A stretch of 64,000 nucleotides of DNA, from contig RECU01000038.1 of NCBI GenBank assembly GCA_007693855.1, positions 1-64,000 of the forward strand, written 5' to 3'. The notes under the pieces are model-generated. The model was not told where the DNA came from, did no database searches, and saw only the letters and a list, made by a program, of their open reading frames with translations. Source of the stretch: Gammaproteobacteria bacterium. Its GTDB lineage: Bacteria; Pseudomonadota; Gammaproteobacteria; Steroidobacterales; PWYM01. Shown in pieces: positions 20,192 through 29,331 of this stretch (its first letter is position 1; every line of letters starts with the position of its first letter). The translations under genes were made by a program, and so were the position numbers.

Positions 20192-21655
20192 ATGTTAAGA
20201 ACAGCAGCCACCCTGGGCATTGCCGCGATGGCAGTGCTGCTCACCGCCTGCGGCGGCTCGTCGTCGCCAGGTGACACGCTCGGTACGCCCCCCGACACGT
20301 CGGCGCCGCCCCCGACCACCGGCACCGTGGGCATCCTGTTCACCGACGGTCCCACCGACGAATTCGACCGGATTCTGATTACCGTCAATGAAGTGAGCCT
20401 GCTGCCAGCCGACCGGGATGCCGATCCGATTGAGATCTTCAGCGGCGAAGAGACCTTCGACCTGCTCGAGCTGCGCGACTTCACCGACTTTTTCGCGGTC
20501 GCCGAAGAGGTGCCGGCTGGCGACTACCGCAAGGTCCGCATGCGCATCTCCAACATCGATCTGGTCGCGCTGGACGCCGACGGCGAGGTCGAGCGCGTGG
20601 TCAATCCTCGCCTGACCGGCAACGGCAAGCTGGACCTGAACCCGCGCAGTGGGGGTCCGATCAGCCTGGAGGGTGGCGAGACCCTGCTGGTCCGCCTCGA
20701 TCTCGATGCAGAGAAGTCCTTCCTGGTGATCCGGGCCGGCGCGTCCGGCCAGTACATTTTCCGCCCGGTGGTCTTTGTTGACATCGAGGGCGAGCTGCGC
20801 GATCGGCTGGTGCGTCTGTTCGGCACGATCGGTGACATCGACGATGCAGAACCCCGCTTCGAACTCTGCGAACTGCAGCGCATCCAGGGCGAAGGCACGG
20901 CCTGGCGCGGTTGCGTGGTGATTCGCACCGACGATGACACCGGCCTGTTCGGCGCCGACGGTCTGCCGATCGCCTTCTCCACGCTGCAGAGCGGGGAAAC
21001 CGCCACCGCCATCGGCTTCTTCGTGGATGAGCGCATCGACGAGCTGCGCGTGCTCGATGCCCTGGTCGTCCAGTACGGCCCGCGGCTGGACAGCGGCAGC
21101 TCGGCCAGCCGCTACAGCGGCTTCACCAATACCAGCATCGACGGCAGCGGCCGGTTCAACCTGCTGCTCGATCCGCCCGGCCAGGGCCTCGCGGAAGACA
21201 CGCTGGACGTCGCCCTGCAGACCGGCGCGGCACTGATCACCCGTGAAGGCGAGCGCCTGTTGGCCGGTGACATCGGCGTGGGCGCCGAGGTGATCAGCGA
21301 GGGCATCCTCTCCGTGGGCGACGGCGAGCTGCGCGCCTCACTGCTGGTGGTCAATGTCGACGGCGAGGCTGAGCAGGTGCTCGAAGGCACCCTGGCAAGC
21401 GTCGATGTCGATGCGCGCGAGCTGACGGTCACTGTCGAACTCGAGGGCGACCGCTGCGTGCGCGTGGCCGAAGACGCCGATATCACGCGGATCGTGCCAG
21501 GTGACGACGACGGTACGGTCACTGATGTCATCTCACTGGGTGACCTCGAGGAAGGTGACCCGATCGAGGCCTTCGGTCTGCCGGCATTCGACGGCTGCTT
21601 CGAGGCCAGCGCAATCGTGGTGGACGAGACCCAGGCGGTCGACGAGGCGGCCTGA
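20192..21655 (+). CDS. DUF4382 domain-containing lipoprotein
   Basis: Lipobox MAVLLTACGGSSSPG; GTVGILFTDGPTDEFDRILITVNEVSLLPA...; acidic repeat-like C-terminus. Confidence 0.8.
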   Translation: MLRTAATLGIAAMAVLLTACGGSSSPGDTLGTPPDTSAPPPTTGTVGILFTDGPTDEFDRILITVNEVSLLPADRDADPIEIFSGEETFDLLELRDFTDFFAVAEEVPAGDYRKVRMRISNIDLVALDADGEVERVVNPRLTGNGKLDLNPRSGGPISLEGGETLLVRLDLDAEKSFLVIRAGASGQYIFRPVVFVDIEGELRDRLVRLFGTIGDIDDAEPRFELCELQRIQGEGTAWRGCVVIRTDDDTGLFGADGLPIAFSTLQSGETATAIGFFVDERIDELRVLDALVVQYGPRLDSGSSASRYSGFTNTSIDGSGRFNLLLDPPGQGLAEDTLDVALQTGAALITREGERLLAGDIGVGAEVISEGILSVGDGELRASLLVVNVDGEAEQVLEGTLASVDVDARELTVTVELEGDRCVRVAEDADITRIVPGDDDGTVTDVISLGDLEEGDPIEAFGLPAFDGCFEASAIVVDETQAVDEAA

Positions 21656-21692
21656 CGCCACGCGCCCGTCTCGACGGGCGTCCCCGTTGACC

Positions 21693-21730
21693 AAGGCCCG
21701 CCCCGGTACCCCCGGGGTGGGCCTTTTTTT
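21693..21730. terminator. Rho-independent terminator between convergent genes
   Basis: AAGGCCCGCCCCGGTACCCCCGGGGTGGGCCTTTTTTT hairpin and T-tract. Confidence 0.85.
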
Positions 21731-22812
21731 CAGACGGCGCCCGCGTCCTGCGCGAAGCGCCAGGCCATCTCGGCCAGCGGCCGGACCTGGGCGGCCATGA
21801 CTTTCGCATGCGCGCTGGTCGCCGTGCCATCGCGTACCCGCCCGGCAATGCCCTGGAGAATGGCGGCCAGGCGGAAGAAGTTGTAGGCGAAGTAGAAGTC
21901 GCGGTTCTCGATACCGTCGCGCCCTGTGCGCTCGCAGTATCGCGCCACGTAGTCGTCCTCGCTGGGAATGCCGAGGGCGGCAAGATCGGCGCCGGCCAGG
22001 GTGCTGATGCCGAAGCCCTCGATGTTCGGCAGCCGCCACTGCATCAGGTGATAGGTGAAATCGCCCAGCGGATGGCCCAGCGTCGAGAGCTCCCAGTCGA
22101 GCACGGCCAGCACCTCCGGGCGCTCGGGGTGCAGGATGAGGTTGTCGAGGCGGTAGTCGCCGTGGACGATGCTGGTGGCCTCGTCGTCGGGGATGTTGTC
22201 GGGCAGCCAGGCGATCAGCCGGTTCATCTCGGGGATGGACTCGGTCTCCGAGGCCTCGTACTGGCGTGACCAGCGGCCGATCTGGCGGACAAAGTAGTTC
22301 CCCGGCTTGCCGTAGTCGGCCAGCCCGATGGCGGCGTAATCCAGCGTATGCAGCCGCGCCAGCGTCGCGTTGACCGCATCATAAATGGCAGCACGCTCGG
22401 CAGGCGTGCTCTCGGGCATCGAGGCCTCCCAGACGATTCGCCCGGGCACGTACCCCATGACGTAGAACATGGTACCGACGATGCTCTCGTCCTCGCACAG
22501 GACCACGGCTTCCGGCACCGGAAAACCGGCTTCTCCGAGCGCCTTGATGATGCGGTATTCGCGATCCACGGCGTGCGCCGAGGGCAGCAGCTTGCCCGGT
22601 GGCTTGCGCCGCAGCACCCAGGCGCCGGAGGGCGAGCGCAGACGGTAAGTCGGATTGGACTGGCCGCCCTTGAACTGCTCGACGGTGAGCGGCCCGCGGA
22701 AGCCCGGGATGTGCGCCGCCAGGTAGGCCTCCAGCCGCGCCTCATCGAAGCGGTGGCCCTCACTGACGGGCTTGACCCCGCTGAACTGATCCTGCCGGCT
22801 GGCCTCGCTCAT
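21730..22812 (-). CDS. Phosphotransferase (APH/ACAD10-like) family protein
   Basis: FKGGQSNPTYRLRS, VLRRKPPGKLLPSAHAVDREYRII, IVHGDYRLDNLILHP, VLDWELSTLGHPLGD. Confidence 0.92.
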   Translation of the reverse strand: MSEASRQDQFSGVKPVSEGHRFDEARLEAYLAAHIPGFRGPLTVEQFKGGQSNPTYRLRSPSGAWVLRRKPPGKLLPSAHAVDREYRIIKALGEAGFPVPEAVVLCEDESIVGTMFYVMGYVPGRIVWEASMPESTPAERAAIYDAVNATLARLHTLDYAAIGLADYGKPGNYFVRQIGRWSRQYEASETESIPEMNRLIAWLPDNIPDDEATSIVHGDYRLDNLILHPERPEVLAVLDWELSTLGHPLGDFTYHLMQWRLPNIEGFGISTLAGADLAALGIPSEDDYVARYCERTGRDGIENRDFYFAYNFFRLAAILQGIAGRVRDGTATSAHAKVMAAQVRPLAEMAWRFAQDAGAV

Positions 22813-23444
22813 GCCCCGACCTCGCCGGCCGCCGGCAGCGTCGAGGTCATGGCGCGCTGCCAGGCCGGGCGGGCGCGTACCCGGGCGAAGTAGGCCTGCA
22901 CATTCGGCGTGCTCTCGTCGAGCATCTTGATAAAGGCCGTCAGGAACACCGTGTAACCCAGCATCACGTCGGCGGCCGAGAACTCGCCAAGCAGCCACTC
23001 GCGATCGGCCAGGCTGTCGTCCACCAGCTTCATCTGCTCGGCATACTTCTGGCGCCCGTAGGCGATCATGCCGGCGTTACGCTGGTCCTCCGGCGTGAAC
23101 ACCAGCTGGCCGATCAACATGCCCACGGGCACCATGAGCGACGCCTCGGCAAAGTGGATCCAGTTGAGAAACTCGCCGCGCTCAGGCGTGCCGATGGCCG
23201 GCTGCAGTCGCCCCTCGGCATAGGTCTCGAGGATGTACTGAACGATCGCGCCGGACTCGTGCATCACGAGCTCGCCATCCACCAGCGCCGGGACGCGGCC
23301 CAGCGGATTGACCCGACGGAACTCCGCGGACTTCAGCGCCTGAGGGCCGAAGGGCAGTTCTTCGAGCTGGTACTCGACGCCCAGCTCCTCCAACAGCCAA
23401 CGAACGCGCACCGAGCGCGAACCGGCACAGTGATACAGCTTCAT
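22809..23444 (-). CDS. Glutathione S-transferase family protein
   Basis: MKLYHCAGSRSVRVRWLLEELGVEYQLEEL...GRVPALVDGELVMHESGAIVQYI. Confidence 0.9.
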   Translation of the reverse strand: MKLYHCAGSRSVRVRWLLEELGVEYQLEELPFGPQALKSAEFRRVNPLGRVPALVDGELVMHESGAIVQYILETYAEGRLQPAIGTPERGEFLNWIHFAEASLMVPVGMLIGQLVFTPEDQRNAGMIAYGRQKYAEQMKLVDDSLADREWLLGEFSAADVMLGYTVFLTAFIKMLDESTPNVQAYFARVRARPAWQRAMTSTLPAAGEVGA

Positions 23445-23482
23445 GCCTGTTCTCCTTGCAAGACCATGGCCGCCGCACGGCC

Positions 23483-24313
23483 TCAGCCGCGCGGTTCGAC
23501 GAAGAAATCCGGGGCGAGCTCGGCGTCGGGATCCACGGCATAGGACGTGAGATCGGTGATGCCCACCGATTCCAGCACTTCATCATCGACGCAGAAATGG
23601 CCGGTGAACTCACGCGCGGGACGCGTGAGGATCACATGGGCCGCATCGGCCATGATCTCCGGTTTGCGCGAGCGACGAACCAGCTCGTCACCGCCGATGA
23701 CGTTGCGGATCGCCGCCGTGGCGATGGCCGTACGCGGCCACAGCGCATTGAAGGCGACACCCTGGCCGCGGTACTCCTCGGCCATGCCGAGCACGCACAG
23801 GCTCATGCCATACTTGGCCATACTGTAGGCCACGTGCGGCGCAAACCACTTCGCCTCGAAGTTCAGCGGCGGCGCCAGGTTCAGCACGTGCGGGTTGTCC
23901 GCCGCGAGCAGGTGCGGCAGGCAGGTTTTCGAGACCAGGAAGGTGCCGCGCAGATTGATCTGATGCATCAGATCAAAACGCTTCATGTCGGTCTTGAGCG
24001 TCGGCGTGAGCGAGATGGCGCTGGCGTTGTTCACCAGGATATCGATCCCGCCGAAGGCCTCGACGGTGGCAGCGACTGCCGCCTCGACCTGAGCCTCGTC
24101 GCGGATGTCGCAGACCAGTGGCAGGGCCTTGCCCCCGGCCGCTTCGATCTCCCGGGCAGCGGTATGGATGGTGCCCGGGAGTTTCGGATGCGGCTCGGCG
24201 GTCTTGGCCGCGATCGTCACGTTGGCGCCGTCGCGGGCCGCGCGGCAGGCGATGGCCAGGCCGATGCCTCGACTGCCACCGGTGATAAAGACTGTCTTGC
24301 CAGCGAGACTCAT
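23483..24313 (-). CDS. SDR family oxidoreductase (HSDL2-like)
   Basis: MSLAGKTVFITGGSRGIGLAIACRAARDGANV; NNASAI; YSMAKYGMS. Confidence 0.9.
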   Translation of the reverse strand: MSLAGKTVFITGGSRGIGLAIACRAARDGANVTIAAKTAEPHPKLPGTIHTAAREIEAAGGKALPLVCDIRDEAQVEAAVAATVEAFGGIDILVNNASAISLTPTLKTDMKRFDLMHQINLRGTFLVSKTCLPHLLAADNPHVLNLAPPLNFEAKWFAPHVAYSMAKYGMSLCVLGMAEEYRGQGVAFNALWPRTAIATAAIRNVIGGDELVRRSRKPEIMADAAHVILTRPAREFTGHFCVDDEVLESVGITDLTSYAVDPDAELAPDFFVEPRG

Positions 24314-24327
24314 GTGCATGCGCTCCG

Positions 24328-25500
24328 TCAGCGGCCCAGGCGCCGGGCGATCGACCAGCGATGAACTTCGCTCGGGCCGTCGTAGACGCGGAAGGCGCGC
24401 ACGTCACGGTAGATGCGCGCAACCTCGGTGTCATCGGACAGCCCCAGCCCCCCCATCACCTGCATCGCCCGGTCGGCGATCCGATAGATGGCCTCGGCGC
24501 AGTATACCTTGGCCATGCTCGACTCCCGCGAGGCGCGCTCGCCACGATCGAGCAGCCAGGCGGTATGCCAGATCGCCAGACGCGCCTGGCGCAATTCGAT
24601 CTCGTTATCGGCCAACTGGAAGCCCACGCCTTCGTGATCGATCAGCCGCTGGCCGAAGGCCTCGCGCCGCCGGGTGTAGTCGACCGCGATGTCGTGCGCG
24701 CGCCGGGCCGCCCCCAGCCAGCGCATGCAATGGGTGAGGCGGGCGGGCGCAAGACGCACCTGGGCATACCGAAAGCCTTCACCGAGCTCGCCGAGCACGG
24801 CATCGCGCGGCACCCTGAGGCCTTCGAAGGCAAGCTCCGCATGGCCCCCGGTAAAACTGGCGTCCATGGTGTCGAGCACGCGCACCAGGCGGATACCGGG
24901 CACATCCATCGGCGTGAGGAACATCGAGGCACCAAGGTCTCGCCCCTCGGCATCGATCGTGCGGGCCATGATGATCGCGAACGCCGCACCGTCGAAACCG
25001 GTGATCATCCACTTGAGACCGTCGATCACGAACTCGTCGCCCTCCTGGCGGGCAGTCGTGGCCAGCGCCGCAGGGTCGGAGCCCGCGCCAGGCGCAGGCT
25101 CGGTCATGCAGAAACACGAGCGCCCGCCCCCGGCGGCCAGCGGGCGGAGGTACCGCTCTTTCTGCGTAGCACTGGCAATGCGCTCGAGCATGTGCATGTT
25201 CGCCTCGTCGGGCGCGGCAATGTTCATCGCCACGGGACCGAGCATCGAATAGCCGGCCTCCTCGAACACCAGTGCAGCGGTGCGATGATCGATACCCTTG
25301 CCACCGTATTCGGCGCTGACGTGCAGGCTGAGCAGGCCGGCCTCCCGGGCCATCGCCACCAGGTCGCCGCGCAGCGCCTCGGTGGGGCCATGCGCCGTGC
25401 GCCGCGGGTCGCCTTCCATGGGGATCACCCGCTCCCGGATGAACTCGCGCACCTGCGCCACCAGGGCCGACTGCTCCGCTGTCGGTTCGAAATCGATCAT
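24328..25500 (-). CDS. Acyl-CoA dehydrogenase family protein
   Basis: FCMTEPAPGAGSDPAAL, KWMITG, QVMGGLGLSDDTEVARIYRDVRAFRVYDGPSEVH. Confidence 0.92.
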   Translation of the reverse strand: MIDFEPTAEQSALVAQVREFIRERVIPMEGDPRRTAHGPTEALRGDLVAMAREAGLLSLHVSAEYGGKGIDHRTAALVFEEAGYSMLGPVAMNIAAPDEANMHMLERIASATQKERYLRPLAAGGGRSCFCMTEPAPGAGSDPAALATTARQEGDEFVIDGLKWMITGFDGAAFAIIMARTIDAEGRDLGASMFLTPMDVPGIRLVRVLDTMDASFTGGHAELAFEGLRVPRDAVLGELGEGFRYAQVRLAPARLTHCMRWLGAARRAHDIAVDYTRRREAFGQRLIDHEGVGFQLADNEIELRQARLAIWHTAWLLDRGERASRESSMAKVYCAEAIYRIADRAMQVMGGLGLSDDTEVARIYRDVRAFRVYDGPSEVHRWSIARRLGR

Positions 25501-26375
25501 CGCTGGAGACTCCGTTGTGTCACTGGGGAAGCCCGTGTCGGCGGCGCCGACGAGGCGAGAAACTCGAGGACCGCGGCAGTGAAACGGTCATTACGATCAC
25601 CGGCCACCATGTGCGCGGCATCGCTGACCGACGCGTAGCGGGCGTGGGGCACCAGCGCGAGAAAATCCCGGGCGCCCGCCTCGCTCAGCACGTCGCTCAG
25701 GCCACCCCGCACCAGCAGGGTCGGCTGGTGCAGGCGCGCGGCTGCGGCGCGCAGCCGCGGCTCCCAGGCCTCGGGAGGCTCGGCGCGCGCGGCGTGCAGA
25801 AAGCGCGGATCCCAGTGCCAGTACCAACGTCCGTCCTCGCGGCGACGCAGGTTCCGGGCCAGACCCGCACTGCGGGCGGGACGCGGCCGGTGTGGCAGGT
25901 AAGCCGCCACCGCCGCAGCCGCCTCATCAAGACTGCTGAAGCCGTCGTCATGCGCCTCCATGAACGCCAGCACGCGATCGACACCATGCGGCTCGGGCCG
26001 CACCGCGATATCGACCAGCACCAGGGCCTCGACGCATTCCGGGGCCAGTTCGCCGGCCACCATCAGCGCGGCCAGTCCACCGAGCGAGGCACCCACCAGC
26101 ACCACCGGTTGCGCAAGGCTGCGGACCGCTGCGGCAAGATCCTCGCCGTAGCATTCGAGCCGGTAGTCCTGCTCCGGCGGTGCCCAGTCGCTGTCGCCAT
26201 GACCGCGCTGGTCAATGGCGATGGCCTGCCACCCGGCCGTGGCCAGACGGGCGGCGGTCGGCCCCCAGGCATGGCGGGTCTGGCCACCCCCGTGGAGCAG
26301 CAGCACCGGCAGACCGTCGCCGACACACTCGCCGGCAAGGCGCAGGCCATCGGCGCCCGGCAGGCTCAAATTCAC
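25497..26375 (-). CDS. Alpha/beta hydrolase
   Basis: VLLLHGGGQTRHAWGPTAARL, VLVGASLGGLAALM, DAAHMVAGDRNDRFT; ATGA overlap with neighbours. Confidence 0.9.
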   Translation of the reverse strand: MNLSLPGADGLRLAGECVGDGLPVLLLHGGGQTRHAWGPTAARLATAGWQAIAIDQRGHGDSDWAPPEQDYRLECYGEDLAAAVRSLAQPVVLVGASLGGLAALMVAGELAPECVEALVLVDIAVRPEPHGVDRVLAFMEAHDDGFSSLDEAAAAVAAYLPHRPRPARSAGLARNLRRREDGRWYWHWDPRFLHAARAEPPEAWEPRLRAAAARLHQPTLLVRGGLSDVLSEAGARDFLALVPHARYASVSDAAHMVAGDRNDRFTAAVLEFLASSAPPTRASPVTQRSLQR

Positions 26376-27043
26376 TGACTGGCGCGGCTGCGCGCCGGCT
26401 GGGCCGACGGGGCGAGTTCGCGCAGCTTCTCCTCGAGGTAGGCCAACAGACGCCGATCACGCTCAGTCGGATCGTGGGTCATGAAACTCACGGCCATCCC
26501 CTCCATGAGGCAGCGCGAGAGATCGAGGGCCAGATCGAAGGCCTCGGGATTATCCTTCCACTCCGGAAACACCTCCCAGGCCGTCTGGTGCCAGGCCTCA
26601 TCGAAGGCGGCCTGCGCCGGCTGCAGAATCGAGCGCAGCTCGGCGTCCGTGCGGGCGGCGACTGAGAGCTCGAAAAAAGCCATGAACCAGGGGTGATTGA
26701 CCTGCTGCCAGTACGCCTCGACGCTGAAGCGCACGCGGTCCTCGTCGGGACCGATGGCGGCCACCGCCCGGCGAAAGGCCTTCAGGCGCTTGGCGTGCAG
26801 ATAGTCGACGGCGGCACGCACGATGTCGATCTTGGAAGGAAAGTGATGCAGCATCGCACCCCGCGACAGTCCCGCCATCTCGGCGATCCGTGTCGTGGTG
26901 GTCTGGGCATAACCAAGTTCGACGAAACAGCGGATGGCCGCCTCGATGATCAGCCCTCGCGTTGACGCGCTTTTCTGGGCCTGCCAGCCCCCGCTGACGA
27001 CCTCTTCCTGGCGCCGCGCAACGCGCTGGTTGCGCTTGCTCAT
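26372..27043 (-). CDS. TetR/AcrR family transcriptional regulator
   Basis: GLIIEAAIRCFVELGYAQTTTTRIAEMAGLSRGAMLHHFPSKIDIVRAAVDYL. Confidence 0.92.
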   Translation of the reverse strand: MSKRNQRVARRQEEVVSGGWQAQKSASTRGLIIEAAIRCFVELGYAQTTTTRIAEMAGLSRGAMLHHFPSKIDIVRAAVDYLHAKRLKAFRRAVAAIGPDEDRVRFSVEAYWQQVNHPWFMAFFELSVAARTDAELRSILQPAQAAFDEAWHQTAWEVFPEWKDNPEAFDLALDLSRCLMEGMAVSFMTHDPTERDRRLLAYLEEKLRELAPSAQPARSRASQ

Positions 27044-27140
27044 GACCTGTCTCTCCCCTGCACGCCCGTCTGAGGTGGGGCGGTGTGACAAGAGTGTCGC
27101 GGAGACCAGGAAAAGTCAAAGATGATTGAAACCAGCACGC

Positions 27141-27157
27141 CTGACTGCTAGCGTCAG
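27141..27157. promoter_or_regulatory. Candidate operator in the TetR / SDR divergent intergenic region
   Basis: CTGAC-TGCTAGC-GTCAG inverted repeat. Confidence 0.35.
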
Positions 27158-27206
27158 CGCCGGTCGCAGCATACCGCTGCATCATCACACAGTCAGGGGG
27201 AGAATC

Positions 27207-27971
27207 ATGGGTCGCGTACAAGGCAAGGTCGCATTGATCACCGGAGCCGCCTCCGGTCTTGGCAAGGCGGACGCAGAACTGCTGGCCGCCGAGGGCGCCG
27301 ATGTGGTGGTGACCGACGTCAACCTCGAAGCCGCCGAAGCCGTGGCCGAGGCGATCAACGCCCGCGAGGGCGGCCGCGCGCTGGCGCTGGCACTCGACGT
27401 GCGTGACCAGAGCGCATGGGCGGACGCTGTTGCCGCCGCCGAGAGCCGCTTCGGCGGGCTCGATGTGCTGGTCAACAACGCCGGAGTAGTGATCGTCGCC
27501 ACCCCGGAAGACACCACACTCGAGCAGTTCCGCTTCGCCAATGCGGTGATGAACGAGGGTGTGTTCCTGGGCATCCAGGCCGCCCTCCCGGCGATGAAAA
27601 AGCGCGGCGGTGGCTCGATCATCAACATGTCGTCAGTCGCCTCGCACCTGGGCTATCCGGTATTTTTTGCCTATACGGCAGCCAAGGGCGCGGTGCGCAG
27701 CATGACCAAGTCGGTGGCGGTGCACTGCCAGATGAACGGTTACAACATCCGCGTGAACTCGATCCACGCCGGGGCTATCGAGACGCCGATGATCGCCACC
27801 GCCAACGCCGCGCTTGGCGTCTCCGATGAAGACGCCAAGGCGGCCTCAGGCCACGTCGGCGTGGGCAAGCCCGAAGACGTGGCCTGGATGGTGGTGTATC
27901 TCGCCTCCGATGAAGCCCGCTTCGTCAACGGCGCGGAACTCATGCTGGACAACGCGCTGACGGTGCAATAA
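27207..27971 (+). CDS. SDR family oxidoreductase (3-alpha/20-beta HSD-like)
   Basis: MGRVQGKVALITGAASGLGKADAELLAAEGADVVVTDVN; NNAGVV; YTAAKGAV. Confidence 0.92.
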   Translation: MGRVQGKVALITGAASGLGKADAELLAAEGADVVVTDVNLEAAEAVAEAINAREGGRALALALDVRDQSAWADAVAAAESRFGGLDVLVNNAGVVIVATPEDTTLEQFRFANAVMNEGVFLGIQAALPAMKKRGGGSIINMSSVASHLGYPVFFAYTAAKGAVRSMTKSVAVHCQMNGYNIRVNSIHAGAIETPMIATANAALGVSDEDAKAASGHVGVGKPEDVAWMVVYLASDEARFVNGAELMLDNALTVQ

Positions 27972-27977
27972 CCCCCC

Positions 27978-28019
27978 GCGGGCACCACGCCGGCGCGCTT
28001 CGCTGGCGCGAGTGCCCGC
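27978..28019. terminator. Hairpin between convergent SDR and ferredoxin genes, possible bidirectional terminator
   Basis: GCGGGCAC ... GTGCCCGC outer arms with additional internal GC pairing; no T-tract. Confidence 0.4.
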
Positions 28020-28022
28020 CGG

Positions 28023-28340
28023 TCACTCCTCGGGTGCGATGGTCAGGCGAATCCCGTCGAGCGCTTCGGTGAACTCCACCTGGCAGGTGAGCCGGGATGT
28101 CTCGGCGCGATAGCTCTCACCCTCGGCGAGCAGCTCCTCCTCGTCGTCCTGGCGACGCGGCAGCTGCGCAAACCAGGCCGGCTCGATGTAGCAGTGGCAG
28201 GTGCAGCAGGAGCACATGCCACCGCACAACGCTTCCACGCCATTCTCGAGCTCACGCAGGGTTTCCATGATGGACAGGCCAACCTTGCCGTCCACCTCGT
28301 GGGTCGCGCCTTCGCGATCCGTCACGATCATCTTTGCCAT
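28023..28340 (-). CDS. 2Fe-2S plant-type ferredoxin
   Basis: MAKMIVTDREGATHEVDGKVGLSIMETLRELENGVEALCGGMCSCCTCHCYI...SRLTCQVEFTEALDGI. Confidence 0.9.
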   Translation of the reverse strand: MAKMIVTDREGATHEVDGKVGLSIMETLRELENGVEALCGGMCSCCTCHCYIEPAWFAQLPRRQDDEEELLAEGESYRAETSRLTCQVEFTEALDGIRLTIAPEE

Positions 28341-28387
28341 CGTCTCTTCGCCTCCCGGGGTATGCACGCGGCCTTTTGAAACAGAAA

Positions 28388-28405
28388 AAACAGTCAAGAC
28401 TGTTT
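28388..28405. promoter_or_regulatory. 18-bp palindromic operator candidate, copy 1
   Basis: AAACAGTC-AA-GACTGTTT; 20 nt before a -10-like TATACT (28426-28431); same arms recur at 62256-62273. Confidence 0.7.
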
Positions 28406-28526
28406 GTCCGCTTCCGCAGGCAGAGTATACTCGACCCGGAACGGTCGCGGCGTCGGCCGGAAGATACCAGTGTCACGCGGCGGCCGACAGCGCGCTGCCG
28501 CCAGGAACCACCAGGGGAGCACGCGC

Positions 28527-29288
28527 ATGGATCTCGGACTCAAGGGCAAGAAAGCCATCGTCACCGGCTCGACAAAAGGCATCGGCCGCAGGATCGTCGA
28601 CCTGCTGGCCGACGAAGGCGTCGACGTGGGCGTGTGTTCGCGCGACGAGGACGAGGTGGCCGAGACGGTTGCGGCGCTCAAGGCCAAGGGCGTCAATGCC
28701 GTGGGCGGCGCGGTCAACGTGCGCGATGGTGATGCCTACAAGGCCTGGCTCACCGCAACGGCCGAAGCCCTGGGCGGGGTCGACATCTTCGTGCCCAATG
28801 TCAGCGGCGGCGGCGGCATGGATTCCGAGAAGAACTGGTGGAAGTGCTTCGAGATCGACATCCTCGGCACCGTGCGCGGCGTGGAGACCTTGATGCCGCA
28901 GCTCGAGCAGTCCGAGGCCGCCGCGGTGGTGATCATCAGCTCCACCAACGCGGTCGAATTCTTTGCCGGTCCGATGGCCTACAACGCCATGAAAGCGGCG
29001 CTGCTGAACTACAGCAAGCAGCTTGCGCTGTTCGTCGCCAGGAAAGGCATCCGCGTCAATGCGGTCTCGCCAGGGCCCGTGTACTTCGAAGGCGGCGCCT
29101 GGGAGATGATCGAGGGCACGATGCCGGATTTCTACAAGGCCACCCTGAAGCAGATCCCCGCCGGGCGCATGGCCACGCCCGAGGAAATCGCCCGGGTAGT
29201 CGCCTTTGCGGCCAGCCCGGCGGGCAGCGTGCTGCAGGGCGCCAACATCGTGGCGGACCTCGGCTTCACCAACCGCGTGCAGTACTGA
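28527..29288 (+). CDS. SDR family oxidoreductase
   Basis: MDLGLKGKKAIVTGSTKGIGRRIVDLLADEGVDVGVCSR; YNAMKAALLNYSKQLA. Confidence 0.9.
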   Translation: MDLGLKGKKAIVTGSTKGIGRRIVDLLADEGVDVGVCSRDEDEVAETVAALKAKGVNAVGGAVNVRDGDAYKAWLTATAEALGGVDIFVPNVSGGGGMDSEKNWWKCFEIDILGTVRGVETLMPQLEQSEAAAVVIISSTNAVEFFAGPMAYNAMKAALLNYSKQLALFVARKGIRVNAVSPGPVYFEGGAWEMIEGTMPDFYKATLKQIPAGRMATPEEIARVVAFAASPAGSVLQGANIVADLGFTNRVQY

Positions 29289-29331
29289 GCCGTCCGCGAC
29301 CGTCGAACGCCGTCAAGCGAGGCCGAACCCC

